Below, one piece after another: positions 26,301 through 36,480 of a stretch of DNA of 64,000 nucleotides. The translations under genes were made by a program, and so were the position numbers. The notes under the pieces were generated by a model that saw nothing but the letters and a program-made list of their open reading frames with translations, was not told where the DNA came from and did not search any database. The number at the start of each line of letters is the position of its first letter. Within the stretch, counting starts at the first letter, position 1. The DNA comes from Anseranas semipalmata (Eukaryota > Chordata > Aves > Anseriformes > Anseranatidae): positions 24,154 to 88,153 of the forward strand of contig VXAA01000931.1 of assembly GCA_013399115.1 (NCBI GenBank), in the 5' to 3' direction.

Positions 26301-29300
26301 CTAATTTTGGAAGCTGCCAGAGTGATTTTACACACCGAATCTGAACACTCTGTGTACAGCTACCAACAAAGAAATGAAAAGGAAAACAACAAAACACCTT
26401 TTTATTTTTTTAAGGAAAGAACTTCTGACAGAATGTTTTGTGGGTATTCATTAAAAAAGCCCTTAAAATGTTGCATGATAAAATGTTCAATTACAAACTT
26501 GCTGCTCAGTTTTCTGGTTAGTTTTAATCTTTCAGACCATCCTGTTCTCATTTCTCTGGTGGCCTGCGTGGTCCTTGTGAGACCTGAATATAGAGCTTGC
26601 AAGCCTGACATGCACATTTGTTTCCCACAGGCAGCAAGGAGCTGTAGAGACTTTGATGGTAGAGTGAGCACGGATGGCAGAGACAAACTCAAAACCACCT
26701 TTTCCACAACATGCAAGCAAAAAGCAGCAGCTCCCTGCTCCCGGCTCCCACCAGGGGCAGGATTTGGTGGGAGCCAAGACCTGGGAACTGCTGCCTCTAA
26801 GATGAGGTTGGTGTTTCTGCAGACAGAAAATATACTCAGAATTTTTACTTATCTGTTTCACATGAAAGGATGTTCTAGCTTCACTGCAAGCACAAAAAGA
26901 TGACATGACAGAACAAGACTCACCAAGAGGGAAATAAGATAGGTATAAAGAAAATGGCAGAAATGAGAAGTCACTGTGTGCTGGCTTCACAGAACATCTT
27001 ACGCGAAAACGGCACGCTCCCATCATGGAGACAGGTGACGACGTTTTTTCCCAAGGTTTAGTGCCACTATTGAAAGCTTAAACCTTGAATACATATGTGA
27101 AATAGCTCTTCTGCAGACAAATTTACTAAGTACTGGCCTCATCCAAAGTGCAAAGACACTCTCAGAAAGTATCCTGACCTAAAAGGCCGTGTCCTGTGTT
27201 CTCTTTCTGTTCCAGCACCCCATCCAAAGTGCAAAAGGAGAGCGCATGCCTGAGGCCCTGCCAGGGTCAGTGCCTCCCTTGGCTGCTGTGCTGTATCTCC
27301 TCTGCAGATCCCAATCTGATCTCACCCTGCCTCTCTTTTCTTGCTTAGAGACTCACAAATCAGACAATGAAAATAGGTCCAAAATTAAACAGAGCAATTG
27401 TAAAGACCTCACAAAGAAAACAGATCTCTGATCAAAAACATCATGTTAAACAATATTCTATTTCCCCAAAATAAAGCTATGTCCAGTAGAGGCTTCTCTG
27501 GTTTCCTTTGTTGTTTCCATATGTCCACAGGACTGCTGGAACCAGCACCAGACTTATTTTCTTCCTTTAGTATTAGTATCACAAAACACAGCACTTCACA
27601 CAAAACAGAAGAAGAAGCAAGGGGAAGAGAGCAACATCTAGTTCATGCTGGTCTTGCAGAAATGATGGTTTTCTACTTCTCTCTTCTGGTTCATGTTTTT
27701 TGCTTTTCTGCCTGTCATGTTGGAGTAACTGGGGAGAGGGGACATTTCTAAGTCTGAAATGAGCAGTGATGCTCTAGAACAACCATTTACATTGCTAGTT
27801 TCTCTTGCTATACGACACATCATCTTAATACTGTTTGTGCCATGGTATTGTAAACTGAAAACATACATTTAAATGAAGTTTCAATAATTCTCTGTGATGC
27901 AATTCTTCTGCTCAGAGCCCCAGAGAATATCGCTGACTGGCAGCTGAACTCCACATGTTTTACAGATTTAATCCTTAAATACTGCTGGGGCCTGGGTGAA
28001 ATGGATCTTTCTGGGGATTCAACTCCCTTCTGGCTACAGGAATTGCCACAGACTGGATGGAAGCTACCATTCCTCACCTGTTACAATGGACTGCCAGGCC
28101 TACACATCTTTTATTGCAGGTAAACTACACAAGCCCATTCTCAGGCTTCTCCCAGACCAACCTACATTCAGCGTGGGTATGCATGAGCACCTCCAGCAAG
28201 ATGCACATATATATCCTCAGCACTGCTGCTAGGAGATGGCTCTGCCCGCTGCAGGGAGTTCCGCTCGGGGGAGGTTCATGGGGAACCGGGGAAACAAGCT
28301 CTGGAGTCAAGAAAAGCAGCAGCCTTCTGTGCCTGGATGGAATTTGCAATGAAGAAAACACATACGGCATTTGAAATGGTGATAAATATATTTCTGCGAA
28401 CATCTAAAGATCTTATAGCACTTGCTGAGTCTTCATGTCAGAGTTCTCCTGCAAGAGTTAATAACCTGATATACACTTTTTGTAGGAACAGCCTCATAAA
28501 ACAGACTCCTGCATTAGAATTATTAGCACAAAGGTTTTAATTTTTTAAATTTGATTGTCATGCTGTGGACCCGACGATGAAAGCAAGTACACGACTACAT
28601 TTCAAAGGCTGAATTTGTCCTTTTTATGATATTATTCTGCTATAAACAGAACTCCCTTGCAATATTGTAAAGACAAATAATATCAGCCTTATAAGCAGAA
28701 CTTCTAGAGTAAGGCCCCAAATCAGTAGTGTATAAGCTAACAGAATTTGGGCATAGATAACTAAGGGCGGGAGAGGGCTGACAAATGCATGCTGCGAGAT
28801 CAGAAAGCAGCAGCAGTGCAGGAGATGGTTAATCAACCCACCAGCTTCCTTATTCTGATGAGTAAAACCATAACTATCTAATTTAATTCTTCTAAATAAG
28901 CAAGGCCCTTGCAACTTAAAAAAAAAAAAGTATTATGTTTTTTGTAATTATCTATCTCAGCACTTATTATTTTTAGTTGAGCTAGTAGAGCAAGAATAGA
29001 AATCAATTGTGGGACCTCGAGTCACCAGTGGACTCTGAACTCTTTACTCCAACACAAAGAGAAAGAGACTGTCTCACCCCTGAAACAGTTTAATTGTTCG
29101 TTTGACCACATTCAGCAGTATAGGTCCCTGGAGGCGGGCTTCAGCAGTCACTTTAGCCAGAAGTCATCAATCTCCGTATGTAAATTACAAATGCAGAGAC
29201 CTATCAGCAATTATTTGAGTGTTCTTGGAAGAGCTTAAATAAAGTTTTGTAACTTTCTTTGACGTGACTATTTGCCTTGTGTTACATTCATTCTTGGCAC

Positions 29301-32300
29301 AGTTCCACTGGACTTGGAAGAATTACAGCAGGGATTAATTTGGCCTGTCTGGATATATGGCTGATGCTTTATGTACCTCTAAAAAAAGGCATCGTTTTTT
29401 ATTGTTTGCACTTCTTTGCACTTCTCTGGAATGTGCTAGCTGACACATTTTTCTACTTGCAGTGTTAACATTGCTTTCAGAGTTCAAGCCAAACCTAGCC
29501 ACTATTGGCAATCCATGAAGCTTGGGGGACTTCTTTCTCCCTTTGATGCTCATCTAAGAGCTCGAAATCCGTGAGTCTTATGACTGCACAAGGATCTCAG
29601 CTCCCATTTAATTTAAACCGACACAACTGCAGAGACAGAAAGGTCCTAGTTCTTTTGATTGCAGAGAAATACTTTAAAACATTCAACTTAAAAGCTCTAC
29701 ACAGACATCAGATAACCCCCAGGTGTACCGTATTTTGTAATGATCGTGCCCCGGTAGAGGAAAGGAGAGAAAAAGTTGGCATTATGTGAGCACCTGGAAC
29801 TGACAGCATGGTCCTCCCTGAGAGCACAGCAAGAGTCAGTCCACGTCAGGTGCTGGTTGCAATCCGGGCTAGCACCTCCCGGTGCTGAGAGCTCTTTGCC
29901 CGAGTCGCCAGGGCGAGTTACGTGCTGCGATCCTGAGGCAGCAGCTGCAGGAAAGGAAGGAATGGGAAGGAAGGCAGAGCGGAGACACCAGAGTCAGCAA
30001 GGCCCAGGCCACGGCACCATCCGTCACAGCACGCGGTCATAACCACGTCACCGGTTTGATAACCATGGCACGGGGACAGTGTGCGGCACGCCGAGAAACG
30101 GCGGACATCCCGTTTCCTTCCCAAACTCTGCAAAAGCACGTACGTGTAAAACATGCCCCCGCAGCCCAGCAAGGTCATCAGCGGATGTGCATGCTGGCAT
30201 TGTGCTGGTACCCACAGAATACGATTTCCCATGTTTTTGACAGCAAAATTTGTCATTTCATTTATAGGATGTTTTGGTTTTCCACCCCTACTCACTACTC
30301 TTTGGCTGCTGCACATTTTGTACATATGGATTTCGCACCTTTTTAGTGTATCCTCACGGAACCCTCTGCTCATCCTGTGTTTATAGTGTCAGACTAGTGT
30401 TGGACCAGAGATATGTTGCTGCACTGTCCTGTTAACCCAACGCATATCTTCACCCTCAGCCTTCAGACAGAAGGTGAGCATTCTTCACAAATGCTTCAGC
30501 TACTCTGCTTACAAAGTGAGTCCTGCCTCCCTGAGGACCAAAACTTGCCTTCCTACACAGTAAGCTCTGTCCTCCTCTGAGCCACAGACTTCATCCACAT
30601 CCTTCTGCAACTACAAATTTTTTTCCACTTGTGGTTTCAGACATCTAAATGACAATGATTTTTCTAGGCTGCATGTACTGCAACCTAAAGCATCATGTTT
30701 CTTACCTTACATCTTCACTGATGTGACCCACCTTGCCCTTGTTGGTTCTTGGACAGAAAAAACAGATCAAGTATTGGCAAAAGGAAAAGACAAAAGAGGC
30801 TACCTGGGAAGCAGAAACTGCAGATTCCCTGCTCTTCACCATTACAAAAATCCCTCTCTTCTCAGATGTAGGTCCTGCCATTTTTACCACAAGAAAAAAA
30901 GGACTAAGTAGTTGATTAAATTGGCCTAAGCTCATATACATCAATATTTTTGATTTCTTCAGGAATCTCACTCATACTTTCATGACCTAAGGGATAACCA
31001 TGCATGCTAACCATCAGCTGTGTCACACACACAAATACAAAGATACGTGACTTAACCTAAATTCAAAGTAGTATTTCTTGCTGGTTTGATCACACTCTTT
31101 ACTCATAATTTACCACCTAAGGCCTAGGTCCCGCAAAGACCTCATAAACATATAAGCACTTAAAATGAGACCAGGAGCAAGGCTTGATATCTTATTTTAA
31201 AATTAAGCAACACTTGGTAGGGGAGAAGGAAGAATTTAAATTCCCTGCTTCCTTTTAGCTGTATCTTCGTTTGCTTGTCAAAACATCATCCGAGTCTATA
31301 AACTAACAATAGCTCTAGGCTCCTTTGTATAATTACTTCCTGTCGTCTTTTATGTAAGAATGATACTCATCATTGTCTGTCTGTTTAGGACAGAAACATT
31401 TTTATATAGTATACATAAACATTCCCTTCTAGTTCAATATTGCTCAAATTTTATATATCAAGCATTACTTCCAGTACATCCCTCTTTGTTAAGGAAAGAG
31501 ACAACCTAACAAAATCACTGTACATGAACAACAAACATACTACAGTCTTTAATCAGACCTCCACGTTCTAGCTGCAAGAACATGTTGTGCAGAACCATGC
31601 ATCTGCAATAAATTCACTTGCTCGCTTCTCTGCAGCTTGAAGATTTATTAATGCCAGCACTTCTTTGCCAAAGGAGGAGGATCTATAGCAATCAAAGATT
31701 TCCCTGACATGAGTATCAAGTTATAGCTGTATATCAATCACTCTACCCTCGATGAAATGCAGCTGCCTTTGAGTACAGTAACAGCATATTACAACACCAT
31801 ACCAGTCTGAGGAGAGGAACTGCATAACACTTTTTGAGAACACAAGAAATTCAAGTATTGAGGACATAGTTGACTGAACTAGAATTTGGGCAGGAGGCTG
31901 ATGTAACACTGCTGCCTATGCAAGCCGCGCTAGCAGGTTTGGAGGGATGTACACAGTGGGTGTAAATCTAGATGCAAGACCACTTTGTCCTCACAGTGAG
32001 ACATTAGATATAGACCAACCCTGCTCTGGAAACTGCGTAAATGTGAAAATGTGGAATTGTGTCCATTCTTGTAAGGTTTAACCCTCAGCGGTAACAACTG
32101 CTGGCCTCGTTTGGCTTCTGGGGACAGAGAAGAGCACCCAGAAATAAAAAGGCTGCAGGTCTTACCCCCAGTCAAATCCTGACAAGAGCAGTTTGAAGGG
32201 TTTGGGTTATTTTAATGAACATGTTGAAAGCAAATCACTCTCCAAGATAACACACACACATACATGGCAAAATTCTGCCTATGTTTGTATTCACACGCCC

Positions 32301-33732
32301 CAGCCTGCAAGCTGGAGGCTGAGAAAGCTGCAGGGGCAGGTTGGTAGAAACCAGCTTTATTATACACAGCAGTTATGCACTATAAACTGAAGAACGCAGA
32401 GTAAGTAGGTTTACCACACAATTTGGATTGACACCGGGCATCCCATATCTCTCATAGTCAGCTGAACAGAATCAGTTCTAAATCAGCCGGAGTTTTTCAC
32501 GGGGATTTCCACGAGGGATGTCACATGACAGGACTACTGCAAAGTAACTTTTCAAAGATGCAGAAATGGGAGTCCCATAGAGAAATTTGCTTTGCTGTAA
32601 CTAAGACACCAACCATCTTTTCCAATTCGTAAGGCTGTGTGGGGTTTTACCTAACAAAACTGTGGATTTAAGTATGCTGGGTGTTTTATCTGGCATCAAA
32701 ATTTGCAGGCTCTTGATAACTAATAGATTTAGGGGTTTCAGGGTGCCCAGGTTCATCCAGGCTGCTTAAGTCATTGTTTTTAGGGCTTATAGCAGCTACC
32801 ACAGGGACTGCATACAGGCAATCTTCTCACCCCCCCCATTATTTGGCTCTGCTCTGTCTGACCAGACACCCGTGGGCTGAACCAGCATGTGGGCACTGCA
32901 AGAACTCCCTCCTGCCTTCACCTCGCCCCAGGACGGCACCACTCAGCAGCTCCAAGAGCAAAGCCAGCAGTGCCCATGCTTAGGTCCAGAGAGAGCTGGG
33001 AGGCTTCCTCCCTGCACCAACACCTACTGCCAACACTAAGTTTTCCTGCAAACAGACTGACACATGACAATCATTCAGCAGAAGTGTGCTGAATCAAGAC
33101 ACTCTTTATCTGCTAATGTTGATGTTTGTGCCATTTCTCAATGCTGTGGCAGCAGTGGGTGATGGAAAAAAGGAAGGAGATAGTATATAACTTTCACCAA
33201 GAACAGAGAAAAAAACTTTTTTTTCTTGGATTAAAGTGTAAGTGTCATCAATTTCATGGTTAATGTTGTCCTTCTGGTCTCTGTGAGCTGCGCTGATTTA
33301 CAGGTCAGGGAAATGATGTAATAAAGATTTATAACAGCGAGGACTTCTCTCCAGATACTCTTCTAGAGCCCTCCTGTACCTCTGCGTTTCAAACATCCCA
33401 CCCTTCCCTCTCTCTGAAGGGGGGCACAGCTGGGATTCGTGCCCTCACCACCCCTCGCGCACAACAGGACGGCTGCATGCCTCTCCCAGGCAGTGCTCCC
33501 ACCACGCAGCTGCACCCCACGGACCTAAAAACCTGTCCTAAGAGACGTTTTTCCTCGGGGCAGCGGTACCTTCCCCACAGGGGGTGGTCTTCCAGATCCT
33601 CTCCCCAGCTGAGGGCTCCTCTATGCGCCGTCTTATGAGCCCATTGCGCAGCCCAGCGGGGCCTCCTCCCTTGCTGCCCCCCGACACCGAGCCGGGGGGC
33701 CCGTCCCCCCACAATGCCGCTCCCGCCCAGCC
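23351..33732 (-). other. KIAA1958: KIAA1958 intron, 5' part
   Basis: About 10 kb of AT-rich intronic DNA after the donor. It contains a perfect 10-bp-arm hairpin at 26119-26140 and short homopolymers. A GC-richer segment at 29810-30100 has chance frames. No gene, RNA gene or interspersed repeat is recognisable to me. Confidence 0.6.
26119..26140. repeat. perfect inverted repeat (10-bp arms, 2-nt loop)
   Basis: AAGTTCATTT, a TT spacer and AAATGAACTT form a perfect hairpin in AT-rich intronic DNA. No element borders are evident on either side. It may be chance in low-complexity sequence. Confidence 0.6.
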
Positions 33733-33742
33733 TCCTACCTGG
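33733..33742 (-). other. KIAA1958: 5' splice site of the KIAA1958 upstream coding exon
   Basis: On the minus strand the exon ends ...ATGCCAG and the intron begins GTAGGA, a good match to the donor consensus. It leaves one base (G) of a split codon, which pairs with the AC at 12602-12601. The open frame reads on past the donor to 33389, but that part is intronic read-through. Confidence 0.88.
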
Positions 33743-34833
33743 CATCGATGGCGCCGCCGCCTCGGGGGTGGCAGCGGGGGCGGCAGGGGGCTGCTGCTGG
33801 CTGGAGCTGACCTCGGGCTCCGTGCTCACCGAGGGCGATGCGACCGCCTCACCGCCCGGGGCCGGCTGCGGGGCGGGCGGCGTGGTGGTATCCTCGGCGG
33901 CCGGGGGCTCCTCCTGGCCAGGCAGCTGCAGGGCCGACAGCGGGATGCTGATGGCCTTCCCCACGGCGGCGGCGTTGGAGCTGGTGGCCGGCACCTGCAG
34001 GGTGGCTGGGGGGCCACTGGCCGCTCCCCGGGCCGGGGAGGCCAGGGCACCGCGGGGNGGTCGGGGCCGGCGGCGGGCAGGGGCAGGGCCCTGGAGGGGC
34101 CCACGCCGGAGGGCCCGGCCTGAGCCGGCGGCTTGGGCTTGGACATCTGGGTGAGGGCCAGGGCCGGCCCGTCAGCGCCGGCCGTCAGCTCGGCGTTGGC
34201 CACGATGTAGTAGTCCTCGGGCAGCTCCTGCTTGATCTTCTTGAGGAGCACCTCGCCACCGCCCTCGTCAGCCGGCTGGGCCTGGGCGGCGGCGGGGAGA
34301 CCAGTGGGAGGCCGCTTGCGAGGGCCGCTGGGGGCACGGTGTGGGTGCGGCTCAAAGTCACTGTCCTCGTCGGTGACGGAGGACTCGCAGACCATGTCGA
34401 AGAGCGTGGCCTCGTCCTCGTACTCCTCCACCGGCTCGCCCAGCTCCGAGGGCTCGCTGCAGTAGGAGAAGTCGCAGGAGTCGCGGGTGCGGGTGCAGTC
34501 CAGCTTGGCCTTCCCCGGCCGGCCCGGGTAGCGCTCCAGGGGGCTAGCCTGCGCCTCCGAGGGCACCCCCAGCATGCTGGGGCTGTCCGAGTTGAAGCTG
34601 CGGCTGTCCTGGAAGCAGACGCGCTCCTGCGAGCCAGCCCGGCACGTGGCGGCCAGGGGCCAGTGGTAGGCATGGCCAGCGCTGCAGCCCCACATGGCCG
34701 TCAGGTTGCCATGGGCCCCCTCGGAGAGCAGGTGCTTGAGGTTGGGGATGAGGCTGCAGATGGTCCCGTGGCTGTGGGCCCAGCTCACCAGCTTGGAGAG
34801 GTTTTCGGAGGAGGTGTGAAGGCAGTCCTCCAT
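33739..34833 (-). CDS. KIAA1958: KIAA1958 first coding exon (N-terminal half); frame broken by an N at 34058
   Basis: This exon encodes residues 1-365. The start ATG at 34833-34831 has a strong context (CACCATGG) and opens M-E-D-C-L-H-T-S-S-E, which I recognise as the KIAA1958 N-terminus. In order it holds a helical, Cys/His-containing N-terminal region (1-80), an acidic segment (about 131-161, with E-E-Y-E-D-E and T-D-E-D-S-D), a basic R-K-R-P patch near 172, and a consensus SUMO-acceptor motif I-K-Q-E at 200-203. A long Pro/Ala/Ser-rich disordered linker ends in S-S-S-Q-Q-Q-P-P. Codon 259 contains an N. Before it, frame 0 is coding; after it, the coding frame is shifted so that one base (or 1 mod 3) is missing. 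The clean frame on both sides and the extreme GC content point to an assembly gap, not a pseudogene. The 3' limit is the donor at 33739. Confidence 0.92.
34058..34058. other. KIAA1958: ambiguous base marking a probable assembly gap in coding sequence
   Basis: This is the only N I noticed in the window. It falls in a run of G and C inside the coding exon, exactly where the reading frame must change for the protein to continue. The local sequence is very GC-rich, where sequencing often drops out. The real length here is unknown. Confidence 0.9.
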
Positions 34834-34946
34834 GGTGCAGGATCAACAGCGCCCGGCCGGCCGGGAAGTCAGCTGGAGACGCGATTCAGATCACAGGGTC
34901 CCAGCGCTCACGCTTGTGCGCTGCCAAGCTCATGCTTGCTGCTCGC
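34834..34946 (-). other. KIAA1958: KIAA1958 5'UTR portion of the first coding exon, with its 3' splice site
   Basis: The acceptor reads TTTTGCTCTCTCTTTGCAG then GCGAGCAG on the minus strand, so the exon begins at 34946. That leaves 113 bases of leader before the start codon and implies at least one non-coding upstream exon. The leader contains a short uORF. Confidence 0.8.
34886..34933 (-). CDS. 15-codon uORF in the KIAA1958 leader
   Basis: An ATG at 34933-34931 opens a frame encoding M-S-L-A-A-H-K-R-E-R-W-D-P-V-I and stops with TGA at 34888-34886, 52 bases before the main start. Its context (AAGCATGA) is moderate: A at -4, G at -2 and A at +4. It lies inside the exon, so every transcript using this acceptor carries it. 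It probably dampens or conditions translation of the main frame; whether a peptide is made is unknown. Confidence 0.45.
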   Translation of the reverse strand: MSLAAHKRERWDPVI

Positions 34947-34948
34947 CT

Positions 34949-36177
34949 GCAAAGAGAGAGCAAAACCCTACTTTTCAGCGCTCTCAGAGCAAGACCATGT
35001 TTGCACGGGCAAGTACAACATTTGTAAGCTCTACTCAACCTGTTTTACTCTCATCTCACGTGCTCCAAAACACGTTTCTTGGAACAGCACCTGCTTTCAA
35101 GCAGCCCCTTTCCTCATTCTGCCTGAAAAATCTGCATTTAAACCCATGGGAAGAAATATCCCTACAATACACAACTAAAATAAGATGAAGTGGCTTCTTA
35201 AGCAACCAAGTTCAGTATTAGTGGCAGTATGATTTGAAGCTTAAATCCCTGACAAAATGCAAATACAGACAAAAAACTGGTGAATGTGTCCCCATACTTA
35301 GGCCATGAAAATTAAATAAAATCTTAAGCATACAATTTATCTAGAACATCAAAGCAGCAATCTAAGCACCAGTTCAGACATTCCCTCTGCATCTGATGAA
35401 AAATTATGACATTTTACATCATCTATGCATGTCTCTCTACAGGGACATTAAAATGGAGACCTGAAACTTTATTTTTCAATGTAAGGAAAAGGCAAGCAAG
35501 TTCACTTCACTGTGCAATACTGACAGTTGTCAGTTGTCCAAAGGCTTATCAGAAGCTTAAGGGACCTGCAAGGTTCAAGTCGTGACATTTCTTAATGAAC
35601 TCTAGGAGTTAAACTTTGGCTTTTTTATCATATTGTTTATGTTCCCAGATCCAAACTGCAATTCTGTTGAAGATGAGCACTTGTCATTTTCATCATATAA
35701 CTATCTAGACATTTGCAGCACAAGGCACAGACATCTATGGTCAAGTCCATGAATCCTACAATATTTCAGGTCAAACAAAAAGACAAGACCTGTTGCACGT
35801 ACATCTTTTCTTGCCAGAAACTGCTTCCCGCCTACATAGTACAGGTACTTTCCAGCCAAGGTCTCAGCCACAAAAGACCACAAGCCTTCAGCTTCCCTGG
35901 ACTTCAGCAATAGGACTTTCTAGCAAACCTTGCAGTTTTTTTTCTGACACCCATTTCTTTTATCACCATAAAAAAGACGATCAGATGTGACACAGGTGAT
36001 GCTTCATTCACTAAAGTAAATAGGAGGAAAAAGAAGAAAAAATTAAAGTACACTTAAACATTAACCATTCTTTCAGTAATAAGGAAGAGTAAGGAACTGT
36101 AACATAACTTAGCTAAAAAAGCTGAAGTTGTTTACAGATAATTGCTTGGGATGTAGCATTCTTTTCCCTGAGTGGTC
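34949..36177 (-). other. KIAA1958: probable KIAA1958 first intron, 3' end
   Basis: AT-rich intronic sequence between the leader acceptor and the second LTR piece. No exon, repeat family or RNA gene is recognised. Confidence 0.55.
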
Positions 36178-36480
36178 GTTGTGGTTTAACCTGGCAGGCA
36201 GCTCAGCACCACACAGCCATTCGCTCACTGTGCCCCAAACCAGTGGGATGGGGAAGAGAATTGAAAAAAGGAAAAAGTACCAGAACTCGTGGGTTGAGAT
36301 AAGGACACTTTAACAAGAAGGGAAAAAGAAAAAGAAAATAAATAAACAGGAATACATGAAGCAAGTGATGCACAACACAATTGCTCACCACCCACCTACC
36401 GATGCCCAGCCAGTCCCCAAGCAGCAGCAGCAGTCCCCCCACCTAGCTCCCCCAGTATTATTGTTCAGCACGACATTATC
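36178..36480 (-). mobile_element. truncated LTR, same ERV family as at 15470-16032
   Basis: The plus strand starts GTTGTGGTTTAACCTGGCAG, then 'ctcagcaccacacagcc', 'agtgggatggggaagagaattg' and 'ctcgtgggttgagataaggacactttaa'. These are the reversed U5 and R blocks of the avian LTR family seen at 15.5 kb. Similarity fades after 'cagcacgacattatcaaag' near 36480, so the U3 part is missing. On the minus strand the reversed TTAAAG/TTAAA region would carry the retroviral poly(A) signal. It is oriented in the sense of KIAA1958. No internal retroviral sequence adjoins it. Confidence 0.78.

Noticed and set aside
33389..33738. Continuation of the KIAA1958 frame past the donor
   Set aside because: A good donor at 33739/33738 in the right phase ends the exon; the rest is read-through into the intron.
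33826..34057. Arg/Pro-rich continuation of frame 0 after the N
   Set aside because: It is an out-of-frame product of the gap at 34058. The recognisable protein continues in another frame.
34339..35178. 279-codon plus-strand frame
   Set aside because: It is antisense to the GC-rich KIAA1958 exon, where stop codons are rare on both strands. It is a shadow, not a gene.
35571..35590. 'ggttcaagtc' as a tRNA B-box
   Set aside because: There is no matching A-box and no cloverleaf can be formed in the flanks; I found no credible tRNA gene in the window.
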